Positions 46,704-55,560 of a DNA stretch of 64,000 bases are shown one piece after another. Each line of letters opens with the position of its first letter. Within the stretch, counting starts at the first letter, position 1. A model generated the notes under the pieces. The model saw nothing but the letters and a program-made list of their open reading frames with translations, was not told the origin of the DNA and made no database searches. The DNA is from Microvirga arabica (GTDB lineage: Bacteria; Pseudomonadota; Alphaproteobacteria; Rhizobiales; Beijerinckiaceae), in assembly GCF_016811235.1 (NCBI RefSeq), contig NZ_JAFBID010000021.1:20042-84041 (forward strand), in the 5' to 3' direction. Both the position numbers and the translations under genes were made by a program.

Positions 46704-47963
46704 ATGGATTTTGCGCCCAAGCCTCGCCCGACCCGCTCGGAAACGGCCTTTCTCCTGATTGGAGCGCTGGTCTCGATCTATGCGGTCAGCCAGTTCCTGC
46801 GCAACTCCATCGGGGTCATCGCCAATGACCTTGCCCGGGAGCTCGATCTCACGGCCACCCAGACTGGGCTTCTCTCCAGCGCCTTCTTCTTCTCCTTCGC
46901 GGCCGTCCAGATTCCGGTCGGGATTCTGATGGATCGTTATGGCCCGAAGCGCACCATGCTGGCCACAGCCGTGCTGACGGTTCTCGGCACCGTGCTTTTT
47001 GCGCTCGCCCCCTCGGCTTCCCTCCTCATCGCCGCCCGGGCTTTGATGGGGCTCGGCTGCTCCACCTTTTTCATGGCCCCGCTGGTGATCTATGCGCGGC
47101 GCTTTCCGCCCGAGCGCTTTGCCGGGCTCACCAGCCTCCAGATGGGCTTGGCCAATACCGGCACCCTGGCGGCCACGGCGCCTTTGGCCGCCTCGGCGGC
47201 GGCCTTCGGCTGGCGGGCCTCATTCCTGGCCGTTGCCGTCCTGACGGTAGCCATTGCCCTGATGATCGTCTTTCTGGTGCCAAGGGATTCAGGGGCGGAC
47301 AGGCCGAAGGAGGCCTGGGCCGCCGCATTCCGGGGCGTCGGCGCGGCCCTGAGGGTGCCGTCCTTCTGGCCGGTCTTCTTCATGCACCTGGCCACCTATG
47401 GGTGCTTCGTCTCCGTCATCGGCCTCTGGGGCGGGCCCTGGCTGTCGGATGTGCACGGGGCGGACCTCGTCACGCGGGGGAATGTCCTGCTCCTCGGGGC
47501 GACGGCGCAGATCTGCGGTATGCTGCTCTGGGGAGCGATGGACCGGTTCTGGGGCAGCTACAAGAAGCCCGTCCTCATCGGCGGCACGGCGACGGTGCTG
47601 CTCCTCGCCATTCTCGTGCTTGTGCCCCTGCCTCAGCCCTGGGCTACGCTCTGGTTCGTCCCATTCGGCCTGTTCGTCGCCTACACGCCGATCCTGACCA
47701 GCCATGGAAAATCGTTGTTCCCGCCAGAGCTCACCGGTCGGGGCATCACCCTGATGAATATCGGCACCATGGGCGGGGCGTTTCTGTCCCAGAGCGTCAC
47801 GGGCATGCTGATCGATCTGGTGGGTCGCTCGGACCAGGGCCTCTACCGTCCTGAGGGCTACCGCCTCGTTTTTGGATCATTGGCGGCGGTACTCCTGCTC
47901 AGCCTCGCCTTTTATGCCAGAGCCATCGATCCTCATCCGAGCAGATATGCAACAAAGTCATAA
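46704..47963 (+). CDS. MFS transporter
   Basis: A 419-residue inner-membrane transporter with about twelve hydrophobic segments. Motif A appears as GILMDRYGPKRTMLATAVL near 74, and the start SQFLRNSIGVIANDLARELDL is typical of the anion/nitrate-like or D-galactonate-like MFS groups. Substrate cannot be inferred. An AAGGA ribosome site precedes the ATG. It is divergent from hisN. About 50 bases after its stop an independent sRNA gene appears to begin. Confidence 0.85.
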   Translation: MDFAPKPRPTRSETAFLLIGALVSIYAVSQFLRNSIGVIANDLARELDLTATQTGLLSSAFFFSFAAVQIPVGILMDRYGPKRTMLATAVLTVLGTVLFALAPSASLLIAARALMGLGCSTFFMAPLVIYARRFPPERFAGLTSLQMGLANTGTLAATAPLAASAAAFGWRASFLAVAVLTVAIALMIVFLVPRDSGADRPKEAWAAAFRGVGAALRVPSFWPVFFMHLATYGCFVSVIGLWGGPWLSDVHGADLVTRGNVLLLGATAQICGMLLWGAMDRFWGSYKKPVLIGGTATVLLLAILVLVPLPQPWATLWFVPFGLFVAYTPILTSHGKSLFPPELTGRGITLMNIGTMGGAFLSQSVTGMLIDLVGRSDQGLYRPEGYRLVFGSLAAVLLLSLAFYARAIDPHPSRYATKS

Positions 47964-48015
47964 CTGAAAGCGAAATTTCTGTTGCAATTTGTGCGCTGCG
48001 GCGTAATTATTGCAG

Positions 48016-48110
48016 TGCGATATGGCGATGGCGTCGCTGCATCGCATGCCCTTCTTGGGCGTTTCCTCCCTAAACTTCGGGCCGCTGGCAACAGTGGCCT
48101 TTTTCTTTTT
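48016..48110 (+). ncRNA. mmgR: mmgR/suhB-like trans-acting small RNA
   Basis: A candidate promoter TTGCAA (47982-47987), 16-base spacer, TAATTA (48004-48009) is followed by about 95 bases with three parts: a stem GCGAT...ATCGC with inner GCGA/TCGC, a small hairpin GCCC-TTCTT-GGGC, then a single-stranded TTTCCTCCCT, and a Rho-independent terminator (48080-48110: GGCCGCTG/CAGTGGCC, T-rich run). The UUUCCUCCCU core before a GGGCC terminator is, as I recall, the hallmark of the alphaproteobacterial suhB/mmgR (alpha-r8) family; the CCUCCC can pair with ribosome sites of target mRNAs. The 5' end is approximate. Confidence 0.7.
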
Positions 48111-48120
48111 CTGGCCCCTC

Positions 48121-49011
48121 TCACTCCGCCGCGATGGGCCGGGTCGTCAGCTCACCCGCGATATCCCCGATCACCTGGGCAAAGGCCTGGGTCAGGTCAT
48201 CCGCCAGCACCGGGAATGCGGTTTTCTTCGCCATGCTGCGCTCATCCATATAGAGCGCGCGGTTGATCTCGATCTGCAGGGCATGGCGCCCGAGAGCCGG
48301 CTCGCCGTAGTGCTCGGTGATGAAGCCGCCCGCATAGGGCTTGTTGCGCACGACCGTATAGCCCCGCCCCCTGAGGGCCGCCTCCACGAGATCGATCAGG
48401 AGCGTGGCGCAGCTCGTCCCGTAGCGATCGCCCAGCACGATGTCGGCCTTGACCCCGTCCTCCCGGCTGACGCTGGAGGAGGGCATGGAATGGCAGTCGA
48501 TGAGGACGGCATGGCCGAAAAGCTGGGACGTGCGGCGCACCAGATGCCGCAGGGTGCGGTGATAGGGCTTGTAGAGCCATTCGACCCGGTGGAGAGCCTC
48601 ATCCACCGGCAGGTGCGAGCGGTAGATTTCCTGGCCGTCGGCTACGATGCGCGGGATGGTCCCCAGGCCCCCCGCCACCCGCATGGAGCGGGTGTTGGCA
48701 AACGAGGGCAGCCGCCCGTCGAACATACGAGAATCGAGTTCGTAGGGCTCCCGGTTCAGGTCGAGAAAAGCCCGCGGGAAATGCGCCGTCATCAGGGGGG
48801 CGCCGAGCGCCATCACGGAGGCGAACAGCTCGTCCACGAAAGCATCCTCGGACCGCCTCAGCGCGACGGCGTCCAGCCGGGATGATGCCAGGAAGGAGGC
48901 CGGGTAGATCGCTCCTGCATGCGGCACGTTGAAGACGAACGGGATCGTCTGCATGGCAGGTTCGGTGACGGTGAAGGGAGGGTCGAACTCATCGACAATG
49001 GCTGGCCGCAT
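48121..49011 (-). CDS. N-formylglutamate amidohydrolase family protein (first copy)
   Basis: A 296-residue FGase-family hydrolase, expected to release formate from N-formyl-L-glutamate, the end of one histidine breakdown route. It shows FVFNVPHAGAIYPASFL near 25, EDAFVDELFA near 55, PRAFLDLNREPYELD near 77 and the metal-site DCHSMPSSS near 160. The N-terminus FDPPFTVTEPAMQTIPFVF is typical, supporting the start at 49011. No hut genes are adjacent. A second, more distant member is at 54717-55556. Confidence 0.85.
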   Translation of the reverse strand: MRPAIVDEFDPPFTVTEPAMQTIPFVFNVPHAGAIYPASFLASSRLDAVALRRSEDAFVDELFASVMALGAPLMTAHFPRAFLDLNREPYELDSRMFDGRLPSFANTRSMRVAGGLGTIPRIVADGQEIYRSHLPVDEALHRVEWLYKPYHRTLRHLVRRTSQLFGHAVLIDCHSMPSSSVSREDGVKADIVLGDRYGTSCATLLIDLVEAALRGRGYTVVRNKPYAGGFITEHYGEPALGRHALQIEINRALYMDERSMAKKTAFPVLADDLTQAFAQVIGDIAGELTTRPIAAE

Positions 49012-49189
49012 CAGGAAATGAACTTGACTATGGTGGAAGAAAAGCCGGTCATCGGGCTAGTGTAAGGCAGCGCCGTCGCCTGTCCATGACAATATCGTAT
49101 GGGAACCGCGTCCTTCTTTCACGGCTTGTTTACTCCCGATCCGGCATGAAGGTCTGAAACCATTCGCCATGATTCGGGGCTGGCAACCG

Positions 49190-49546
49190 ATGAAGATCCT
49201 TCTCGCCGAAGACGACAACGACATGCGCCGCTTCCTCGTGAAGGCGCTGGAGAACGCAGGCTACGACGTGGCCTCGTTCGACAACGGCCTTTCCGCCTAC
49301 AATAGGCTGCGCGAGGAACCATTCGAACTGCTGCTGACGGACATCGTCATGCCCGAGATGGACGGGATCGAGCTGGCCCGCAAGGCCACCGAGCTCGATC
49401 CGGACATCAAGGTGATGTTCATCACGGGCTTCGCCGCCGTCGCGCTCAACCCGGATTCCCAGGCTCCTCGCGACGCGAAGGTCCTGTCGAAGCCGTTCCA
49501 TCTGCGCGACCTGGTGACCGAAGTCGATAAAATGATGGCGGCCTAA
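49190..49546 (+). CDS. cpdR: Cell-cycle response regulator CpdR
   Basis: A 118-residue single-domain response regulator that, when unphosphorylated, directs ClpXP to polar substrates in alphaproteobacteria. The start MKILLAEDDNDMRRFLVKAL, the phospho-acceptor in LLLTDIVMPEMDG near 52, the VMFITGFAAVALN region near 80 and KVLSKPFHLRDLV near 102 match CpdR nearly exactly. The ATG at 49190 gives the usual N-terminus; an ATG at 49169 would add seven residues. Confidence 0.95.
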   Translation: MKILLAEDDNDMRRFLVKALENAGYDVASFDNGLSAYNRLREEPFELLLTDIVMPEMDGIELARKATELDPDIKVMFITGFAAVALNPDSQAPRDAKVLSKPFHLRDLVTEVDKMMAA

Positions 49547-49565
49547 AAAAGGCCCTTTCCAAGGC

Positions 49566-49594
49566 TTGCGCCCGCGCCCGCTTGTGGGTATATC
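49566..49594 (+). promoter_or_regulatory. Candidate promoter of tRNA-Val
   Basis: TTGCGC (49566-49571), 17-base spacer, TATATC (49589-49594), placing transcription start about 35 bases before the tRNA. Confidence 0.55.
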
Positions 49595-49636
49595 GCCCCC
49601 ACAGCCGAGACGGGACGTCAAACATCACCGTTTCCC

Positions 49637-49711
49637 GGGCGCGTAGCTCAGCGGGAGAGCACTACGTTGACATCGTAGGGGTCGCTGGTTCGATCCCAGC
49701 CGCGCCCACCA
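49637..49711 (+). tRNA. tRNA-Val (anticodon GAC)
   Basis: A full cloverleaf: acceptor GGGCGCG/CGCGCCC, D arm TAGCTCAGCGGGAGAGC, anticodon stem CTACG/CGTAG with loop TTGACAT (anticodon GAC), T arm GCTGG-TTCGATC-CCAGC, and an encoded ACCA end. It reads the GUC valine codon. Confidence 0.97.
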
Positions 49712-49756
49712 TTTTTCTTTTTTCCGGCCTTCCCGAGGGGCCGCAGGAGACCGGAT

Positions 49757-49882
49757 ATGAAGATCCGTAACTCGTTGAAGTCGATCCGCGGCCGTCACCG
49801 CGACAACCAGCTGGTTCGTCGCAAGGGCCGGGTCTACATCATCAACAAGACCCAGAAGCGCTACAAGGCCCGCCAGGGCTAA
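49757..49882 (+). CDS. rpmJ: 50S ribosomal protein L36, type B (zinc-free)
   Basis: A 41-residue basic protein, [20 protein letters not shown] then [21 protein letters not shown]. It is the C-minus form: the cysteines and histidine of the zinc ribbon are missing, and the length is above the 37-38 of the zinc form. An AGGAGA ribosome site is 8 bases before the ATG. In many alphaproteobacteria this is the only L36. It lies 45 bases after tRNA-Val and may share its transcript. Confidence 0.95.
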   Translation: MKIRNSLKSIRGRHRDNQLVRRKGRVYIINKTQKRYKARQG

Positions 49883-49951
49883 GTTCGCTGCGGCAATGCC
49901 GCACACGATAATCTGAATTGACCGCGCATGCCGGGACCCTAATATTCCCGC

Positions 49952-50575
49952 ATGCGCTTTTTCGCGTCTGCCCTGATCCTATCCCTGAGCCTCGTGTCCC
50001 ACCCCGTCGGTGCGCAGGAGCCTGCGCGTTCAAGGGATGCCCCGAAGGACGGCCCGCAGGATCAGGCTCAGCCTGCGAAGCCCAGCCCTCCGAGGGCGTC
50101 CAGCCTCGACGAATTGTTCGAGCGTCTCGGTAAGGCCCAGAGCGAGCGCGAGGCCAAAGGAATTGCCTCCCTGATCGAGCGGCGCCTGTCCCGCTCCGGG
50201 TCCGATACCGCCGATCTCCTGCTGAGCCGGGCTGCCGAAGCCTTCGGGAAGAAGGATTTCCCCCTTTCCATCGAGTTGATCGACCGGGTTCTGGCGCTCC
50301 AGCCCAATTGGGCGGAAGCCTGGTACAAGCGCGCCACGGTGTTCTACCAGCTCGACGACCCGGTGGGCGCCATGGCGGACCTTCATCGGGCGCTCAAGAT
50401 CGAGCCCCGGCACTTCAATGCCTGGACGGGACTGGGCCATATCCTGATGGCCTCGGACGACAAGGTGCGGGCGCTGCAGGCTTACCGGAAGGTGCTGGAG
50501 ATTAATCCGCAGATGGATGACGTCAAAACCATCATCGAACGGCTCAGGCCGCAGGTTGACGGGCAGGATCTCTGA
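49952..50575 (+). CDS. Exported tetratricopeptide-repeat protein
   Basis: A 207-residue protein with a signal peptide (MRFFASALILSLSLVSHPVG, cleavage near GAQEP) and at least three TPR helices pairs from about residue 85, such as FPLSIELIDRVLALQPNWAEAWYKRATVFY and the following LHRALKIEPRHFNAWTGLG-type units. TPR proteins mediate protein-protein contacts; this one probably works in the periplasm. The alpha/beta hydrolase gene follows after 15 bases, so they form an operon. Confidence 0.85.
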   Translation: MRFFASALILSLSLVSHPVGAQEPARSRDAPKDGPQDQAQPAKPSPPRASSLDELFERLGKAQSEREAKGIASLIERRLSRSGSDTADLLLSRAAEAFGKKDFPLSIELIDRVLALQPNWAEAWYKRATVFYQLDDPVGAMADLHRALKIEPRHFNAWTGLGHILMASDDKVRALQAYRKVLEINPQMDDVKTIIERLRPQVDGQDL

Positions 50576-50590
50576 TCCCAGGTTGCGGGG

Positions 50591-51574
50591 ATGACCCTGC
50601 TTCTCGTCTTGGCCGCACCTTTCCTTCTTCTGATCCTGGGAGCCGCGTTCACCTATCTTTATGCCTGGAGCATCGAGAGGCGCTTCCCGCCGACGGGCCG
50701 CTTCATCGCGGTTGAGGGCTGCCGGCTTCACTACCGGGAGGAAGGGCCCGTGGGTGACCCATCCGACGGAACCATCGTCATCCTGCACGGCGCCTCCTCG
50801 AACCTCGTCGAGTCCATGCTGGGCATGGGAACGGCCCTCTCGCGGCGCTACCGGGTGATCGCCATCGATCGCCCTGGCCATGGCTGGAGCGAACGGAAAG
50901 CCGGCTTGGCTGAGGCCGATCCCGCCCGGCAGGCTCAACTCATCGCCGGTGCCCTGCGCCAGCTTGAGGTCCGCAACGCGGTGATCGTGGGACATTCCTG
51001 GTCCGGAACCATCGTGCCGCATTTCGCCCTCGATCACACCGATGTTGCCGGCGCGATCGTCGTGCTCGCCGGCATCACGACCCCTTGGCCCGGCGGCTAT
51101 ATCGGCTGGTACCGCCGCCTGATCGTCTCACCGCTGAGCTGGCTCTGGTTTCGCACATTGGCCGTGCCGATTCTGCTCGTGCTCCGGCCGTGGATGAAGA
51201 AAAAGACGTTCTGGCCGCAACGCCCGCCCCGGGGCATCGTAACGAAGGGCTTCATCCCGCTGGCCTTCCGGCCACGGGCCTACGAGGTCAACATGCAGGA
51301 CTTCGCCGTGATGTATGACGGCGTTCTCCGGCAGAGCGGGCGCTACGGGGATATCCGCCTGCCCACGCTGGTGATTGCCGGCGATGCGGATGAGATCGTC
51401 TGGACCGACCTGCACAGCCGGTGCTTCGCCCGCGAGGTGCCGGGCGCGGAGCTGATCCTGATGCCCGGCATCGGCCACATGCCGCAATATGCCGATCAGG
51501 AAACGGTGCTCTCCGCCGTCGAGACCCTGGCCGAACGGATTGCTCCGGCCAAGGCGGAAGTGGATCACGCCTGA
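50591..51574 (+). CDS. Alpha/beta hydrolase with N-terminal membrane anchor
   Basis: A 327-residue hydrolase. A hydrophobic N-terminal helix (about residues 2-25, LLLVLAAPFLLLILGAAF) probably anchors it to the inner membrane. Hydrolase motifs are TIVILHGASSNL near 60, AIDRPGHGWSERK near 98, the nucleophile VIVGHSWSGTIVPHFAL near 137, LVIAGDADEIV near 262 and the late His in MPGIGHMPQY near 300. Substrate unknown. Operon with the TPR gene; convergent with pyk, overlapping by 10 bases. Confidence 0.87.
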   Translation: MTLLLVLAAPFLLLILGAAFTYLYAWSIERRFPPTGRFIAVEGCRLHYREEGPVGDPSDGTIVILHGASSNLVESMLGMGTALSRRYRVIAIDRPGHGWSERKAGLAEADPARQAQLIAGALRQLEVRNAVIVGHSWSGTIVPHFALDHTDVAGAIVVLAGITTPWPGGYIGWYRRLIVSPLSWLWFRTLAVPILLVLRPWMKKKTFWPQRPPRGIVTKGFIPLAFRPRAYEVNMQDFAVMYDGVLRQSGRYGDIRLPTLVIAGDADEIVWTDLHSRCFAREVPGAELILMPGIGHMPQYADQETVLSAVETLAERIAPAKAEVDHA

Positions 51575-53001
51575 GCGGCGTGCTCCTGGTTCACGAAGGC
51601 GATGCGCACCATGTTGGTGGCGCCCGGCGTGCCGAAGGGCATGCCGGCCACGATGATCACGCGCTCGCCCACATTCGAGAAGCCTTCGCGCACGGCGAAC
51701 TTGCAGGCGCGGAACGCCATGTCGTCGATGTCGTTCGCATCCTTCGTGCGGATCGAATGCACGCCCCAGACCAGGGCCAGGCGCCGCGCGGTGTCGATGC
51801 TGGGGGTCAGCGCGATCACCGTCGAGTTCGGCCGCTCGCGGGCGATGCGGAAGGCAGTCGAGCCAGAAAATGTCCAGGCTGCCACCGTCTTCAGGTTGAG
51901 GGTGTCGGCGATCTGATGCGAGGCCGCCGCGATGGCGTCCGACCCCGTCGCTTCCGGCTCGGCATTGAGGGTGCGCATGATCGACCAGTAGTTCTGGTCC
52001 TGCTCCACCTCTTCGGCGATGCGGCTCATGGTGGACACCGCATCGACCGGGTATTCGCCCGAGGCGCTCTCGGCCGAGAGCATCACCGCGTCGGCCCCGT
52101 CATAGACGGCGGTCGCCACGTCGGAGACTTCGGCGCGGGTCGGCACCGGGGAGGTGATCATGGATTCGAGCATCTGGGTCGCCACCACGACGGGCTTGCC
52201 GTAGCGGCGCGCCGTGCGGACGATGCGCTTCTGGATGCCGGGCACCTTTTCAAGCGGCATCTCGACGCCGAGGTCGCCGCGGGCCACCATCACGGCATCG
52301 GAAATCTCGATGATCTCGTCGAGGCGGGAGATCGCCTGCGGCTTCTCGAGCTTCGACATCACGAGAGCCCGGCCGCGGGCCACCTTCTTCACCTCGGCCA
52401 CGTCCTCGGGACGTTGCACGAAGGAGAGCGCGATCCAGTCCACGCCGGCATCGAGCGCCGCTTCGAGATCCGAGCGGTCCTTCTCCGTCATGGCGGCGAC
52501 CGGAATCGTAGTGTCGGGCAGGCTCACGCCCTTGCGATTGGAGATCTTGCCGGCAATCTCCACCGACGTGGTGGCCGAGCCCTGCTTCACGCTTTTCACG
52601 CGTAGCCGCAGCTTGCCGTCGTCGATCAGAACCGTATGGCCGGGCTCGAGCGAGGAGAGGATCTCCGGATGCGGCAGGTGCACGCGATCAACTGTTCCCG
52701 GGGTCTTATCCGCATCGAGGGTGAAGGACTGACCCGGCACCAGCATGGCGCTGTCGCCCTCGAAGGCGCCGACGCGCAGCTTGGGCCCCTGGAGATCGGC
52801 CAGGATCGCGATGGGCCGGTTGAACTTGGCCTCGACGGCGCGGATCATGGCAACCCGCTCCTTCAGCTTCTCGCGGGGCAGGTGGCTCATGTTGAGGCGG
52901 AACACGTCGGCTCCCGCCTCGAACAGCTTCTCGATCATCTCCGAGTTCTCGGAAGCCGGGCCTAAGGTTGCGAGGATCTTCGTGCGGCGTGCGCGTCTCA
53001 T
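51565..53001 (-). CDS. pyk: Pyruvate kinase
   Basis: A 478-residue glycolytic enzyme making pyruvate and ATP from phosphoenolpyruvate and ADP. It shows TKILATLGPASENSEMIEKL at the start, FRLNMSHLPRE near 35, ADLQGPKLRVG near 67, the metal/K+ region MVARGDLGVEMPLEKVP near 240 and the substrate loop ATQMLESMITSPVPTRAEV near 275. The start shares a base with the stop of the DUF1036 gene (TAATG), so translation is coupled. Confidence 0.96.
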   Translation of the reverse strand: MRRARRTKILATLGPASENSEMIEKLFEAGADVFRLNMSHLPREKLKERVAMIRAVEAKFNRPIAILADLQGPKLRVGAFEGDSAMLVPGQSFTLDADKTPGTVDRVHLPHPEILSSLEPGHTVLIDDGKLRLRVKSVKQGSATTSVEIAGKISNRKGVSLPDTTIPVAAMTEKDRSDLEAALDAGVDWIALSFVQRPEDVAEVKKVARGRALVMSKLEKPQAISRLDEIIEISDAVMVARGDLGVEMPLEKVPGIQKRIVRTARRYGKPVVVATQMLESMITSPVPTRAEVSDVATAVYDGADAVMLSAESASGEYPVDAVSTMSRIAEEVEQDQNYWSIMRTLNAEPEATGSDAIAAASHQIADTLNLKTVAAWTFSGSTAFRIARERPNSTVIALTPSIDTARRLALVWGVHSIRTKDANDIDDMAFRACKFAVREGFSNVGERVIIVAGMPFGTPGATNMVRIAFVNQEHAAQA

Positions 53002-53465
53002 TATGGCTGCCCCCCTGGGCGGTTCGTTTCGGTGAGCTGAATGGTCCAGCTCTTCTGTTCTCCGGTGTCGACTTCGAAGAAGCCGCTGCGATCAAAGCCT
53101 CTGGCGAGGCAATCCTCCGTACCGCGAATCGTGAATTCGCGTTCCCGCGTGCACATGAAGGAGCGGCCGCTCCACTCGCCGCCACGGTCGTAATCGATGG
53201 CGTAGACGTAATAGAAGCGCCCGGCGAGTTGGCCCTTCAGCAGGGTCTCGCAGCCACGGGCGGTGAGATTCCACCAGCCCTCCGTCACCCAGCCCTGCGC
53301 GTCCCGGTAGCCAAGCGCGATGCCGACCCGGCTCGAGGTCATGTTGCACAGGCGCAGGTCCGCCTTCGCGGGTGACGCGGCGAACACGCACCCGCTCAAG
53401 ACGAAGGTCGCGAGTGCAAGGCTTCGCCGGCAGAGAGCAGACGATGGGAGGGTGAAGGCCTTCAT
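53001..53465 (-). CDS. DUF1036 exported protein
   Basis: A 154-residue protein with a signal peptide (MKAFTLPSSALCRRSLALAT to about residue 35, ending SPAKA) and a DUF1036 domain: DLRLCNMTSSRVGIALGYRD and GWWNLTARGCETLL are hallmarks, with several cysteines (LC, GCE, MCT, DCLA) likely paired in the periplasm. The start at 53465 was preferred because it begins the signal peptide. DUF1036 next to pyk is a conserved pair in Hyphomicrobiales. Function unknown. Confidence 0.88.
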   Translation of the reverse strand: MKAFTLPSSALCRRSLALATFVLSGCVFAASPAKADLRLCNMTSSRVGIALGYRDAQGWVTEGWWNLTARGCETLLKGQLAGRFYYVYAIDYDRGGEWSGRSFMCTREREFTIRGTEDCLARGFDRSGFFEVDTGEQKSWTIQLTETNRPGGQP

Positions 53466-53667
53466 GGATATGGTTTGATCGAATCGAAGGAATGAAATCG
53501 CACAATGCGTCAAGAACTTTGGCGAATCGTTGTCGGCCAGATGCGTCCCAGGAGCAAGACCTTCGAGCCGGCGTGTTAAAGAATTTGCCGCCTGCATGGC
53601 CTCTGCGACACAGGCGGCCGGCTTTCGGGCAGTCGTTGCTCCCCGTTCGGAGAGGCTCGGTGCTGCC

Positions 53668-54606
53668 CTAACTGGACTGCGCTTCGGGTTTCGGGCGTGC
53701 CACCCAGATGCCGAAGAGGATCAGCGCGCCGCCCAAGGCTTGGATCGGCGTCAGCGCCTCGCCCAACACGGCCCAGCCGAACACGGCCGCGGCAATCGCC
53801 TCGAGGAAAATCACTAGGGACGAGAAGGTCGCCGGCAACCGCCCGAGCGCGATGGCGAGCAGGCCCTGGCCGCCTGCATGGCTGACATAGGACATGGCGA
53901 GCAGCGCCGCGATGCCTTGCCCCGTCTGCGGAATCACCCGTGTGTCGAACAGGACGGCAATGACGAGAAGGATGGCCGAGGTGATGAGCCCCGCCTCGAA
54001 GGTGACCCGCGCGGCGCCTGCCGTCTTGCGTGCCCGGCTGGCGGCCAGGAAATACATCCCGAAGAAGAACGCCGTGGCGACCCCGTAGAGATCGCCTTCG
54101 ATCCGGCCTGGGTCCGCCTGCAGGCTCTGGCCGATCAGGGCGGCTCCGCCGAGGAGGCAAAGGCCGAGGCCCAGGAAGGTGCCCCGTGACACGCGCTGCC
54201 GGAGCACAAGCCATACGGTCAGTACGACGAAGAGCGGCGCCATGGTGGCGAAGAACGTGGCGTTCGCCACCGTGGTCTTGAGAATCGCCAGATGCCAGAA
54301 GAAGAGATCCCCGGCAAAAACGATGCCCCCTAAGATGCTCGCCTTGGAAAAGCGAACCCTCAGCGTGCCGGTCGGTGCGCGCCGCTCCTCGATGCGCATC
54401 CAGGCATAGAGCAGGGGCAGGCAGAGCGAGACGCGCCAGAAGGCGCTGGCGAACGGCCCCACATCGGCCGGCGTTCCGCCCATGTCGGCAGAGGCGAAGC
54501 GGACGAAGATGGGCGAGATGCCCATGGCCACGGCACCCAGGCAGAGGGCGGCAAAAGCGGTGGCGAAGCCCGGCTCAAGGCGGGCCGTGGTGGATGTCGG
54601 GGACAT
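53668..54606 (-). CDS. DMT-family (EamA) exporter
   Basis: A 312-residue inner-membrane protein with ten predicted helices forming two EamA repeats: the first (about 15-145) opens AFAALCLGAVAMGISPIFVR and includes ATFFATMAPLFVVLTVWLVL; the second (about 160-305) includes YGVATAFFFGMYFLAASRAR and ending FGWAVLGEALTPIQALGGALI. Such proteins export amino acids or other metabolites; the substrate is unknown. Divergent from the second N-formylglutamate amidohydrolase. Confidence 0.88.
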   Translation of the reverse strand: MSPTSTTARLEPGFATAFAALCLGAVAMGISPIFVRFASADMGGTPADVGPFASAFWRVSLCLPLLYAWMRIEERRAPTGTLRVRFSKASILGGIVFAGDLFFWHLAILKTTVANATFFATMAPLFVVLTVWLVLRQRVSRGTFLGLGLCLLGGAALIGQSLQADPGRIEGDLYGVATAFFFGMYFLAASRARKTAGAARVTFEAGLITSAILLVIAVLFDTRVIPQTGQGIAALLAMSYVSHAGGQGLLAIALGRLPATFSSLVIFLEAIAAAVFGWAVLGEALTPIQALGGALILFGIWVARPKPEAQSS

Positions 54607-54716
54607 GTGGAACGTGAAAGTGTGTTGCGCGGAAGGTCGCGTTGTCAGGGTTTGAGGGGCAGGGTAAGGCTTTTCCTCCGCCGTTCAATCCATCCATATC
54701 CGAAACCCATCTCTTC

Positions 54717-55556
54717 ATGCCTGCTTCCGCCGCGCTCAAGCTCGACGATCCCCTTCTTGAGACCCATCCGGTCGAGGTCATTCCCGGTTCCATCGAATCG
54801 GGGATCCTGATCCTGTGCGACCATGCCTCCAATGCGGTGCCGCCGGATTTAGGCGATCTCGGCCTGCCGGAATCCGAGTTCCAGCGCCACATCGCCTATG
54901 ACATCGGGGCAGCCGCCGTGACCCGCTCGCTCGCCCGGCGCCTCGGGGCTCCGGCAATTCTGACTCAATTCTCGCGGCTGATCATCGACCCCAACCGGGG
55001 GAGGGACGACCTGACCCTGGTCATGCGCCTCTCCGACGGCGCTGTGGTGCCGGGCAATGCCCGTGTGGACGAGGCGGAGGTGCAGCAGCGCATCGCCCGG
55101 TTCTACGATCCTTACGATCATGCGATCTCGGACGCGATCCATAAGGCCATGGCGGCTGGCCATCCGCCCGTGATCGTGACGGTCCACAGCTTCACCCCGG
55201 TCTGGCGCGGCTGGCCGCGGCCCTGGCATGTGGGCATCCTCTGGGATGCGGACGACCGCTTCGCCAAGCCGCTCCTGGAGGGGCTGCAGGCCGAGAACGG
55301 ACTCGTCGTCGGCGACAACGAACCCTATGATGGGGCGCTGGCGGGCGACACCGTCGACCGTCACGCCACGGTGCCGGGTCTGGCTAACGCCCTCATCGAG
55401 ATCCGGCAGGATCTGATCGCCTCCGACGAGGGCGCCGAGGAATGGGCCGAGCGCTTCGCCCGGCTGCTCGAACCGTTGGCGAGCCGGCCCGAGCTTCGGG
55501 CGCCCCGGATCTTCGGCACCCGCACCCGGGACCGCCTGCGCCAGCATGGAGGATAA
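54717..55556 (+). CDS. N-formylglutamate amidohydrolase family protein (second copy)
   Basis: A 279-residue FGase-family hydrolase distinct from the copy at 48121. It shows ILILCDHASNAVPPDLGDLG near 36, HIAYDIGAAAVTRSL near 67, FSRLIIDPNRGRDD near 95 and VTVHSFTPVWRGWPRPWHVG near 165. The ATG at 54717 (MPASAALKL) is the best start. This variant lies in a conserved rhizobial block with DUF1244 and DUF2312, and its true substrate may not be formylglutamate. The DUF1244 ribosome site lies within its last codons. Confidence 0.88.
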   Translation: MPASAALKLDDPLLETHPVEVIPGSIESGILILCDHASNAVPPDLGDLGLPESEFQRHIAYDIGAAAVTRSLARRLGAPAILTQFSRLIIDPNRGRDDLTLVMRLSDGAVVPGNARVDEAEVQQRIARFYDPYDHAISDAIHKAMAAGHPPVIVTVHSFTPVWRGWPRPWHVGILWDADDRFAKPLLEGLQAENGLVVGDNEPYDGALAGDTVDRHATVPGLANALIEIRQDLIASDEGAEEWAERFARLLEPLASRPELRAPRIFGTRTRDRLRQHGG

Positions 55557-55560
55557 GCCC

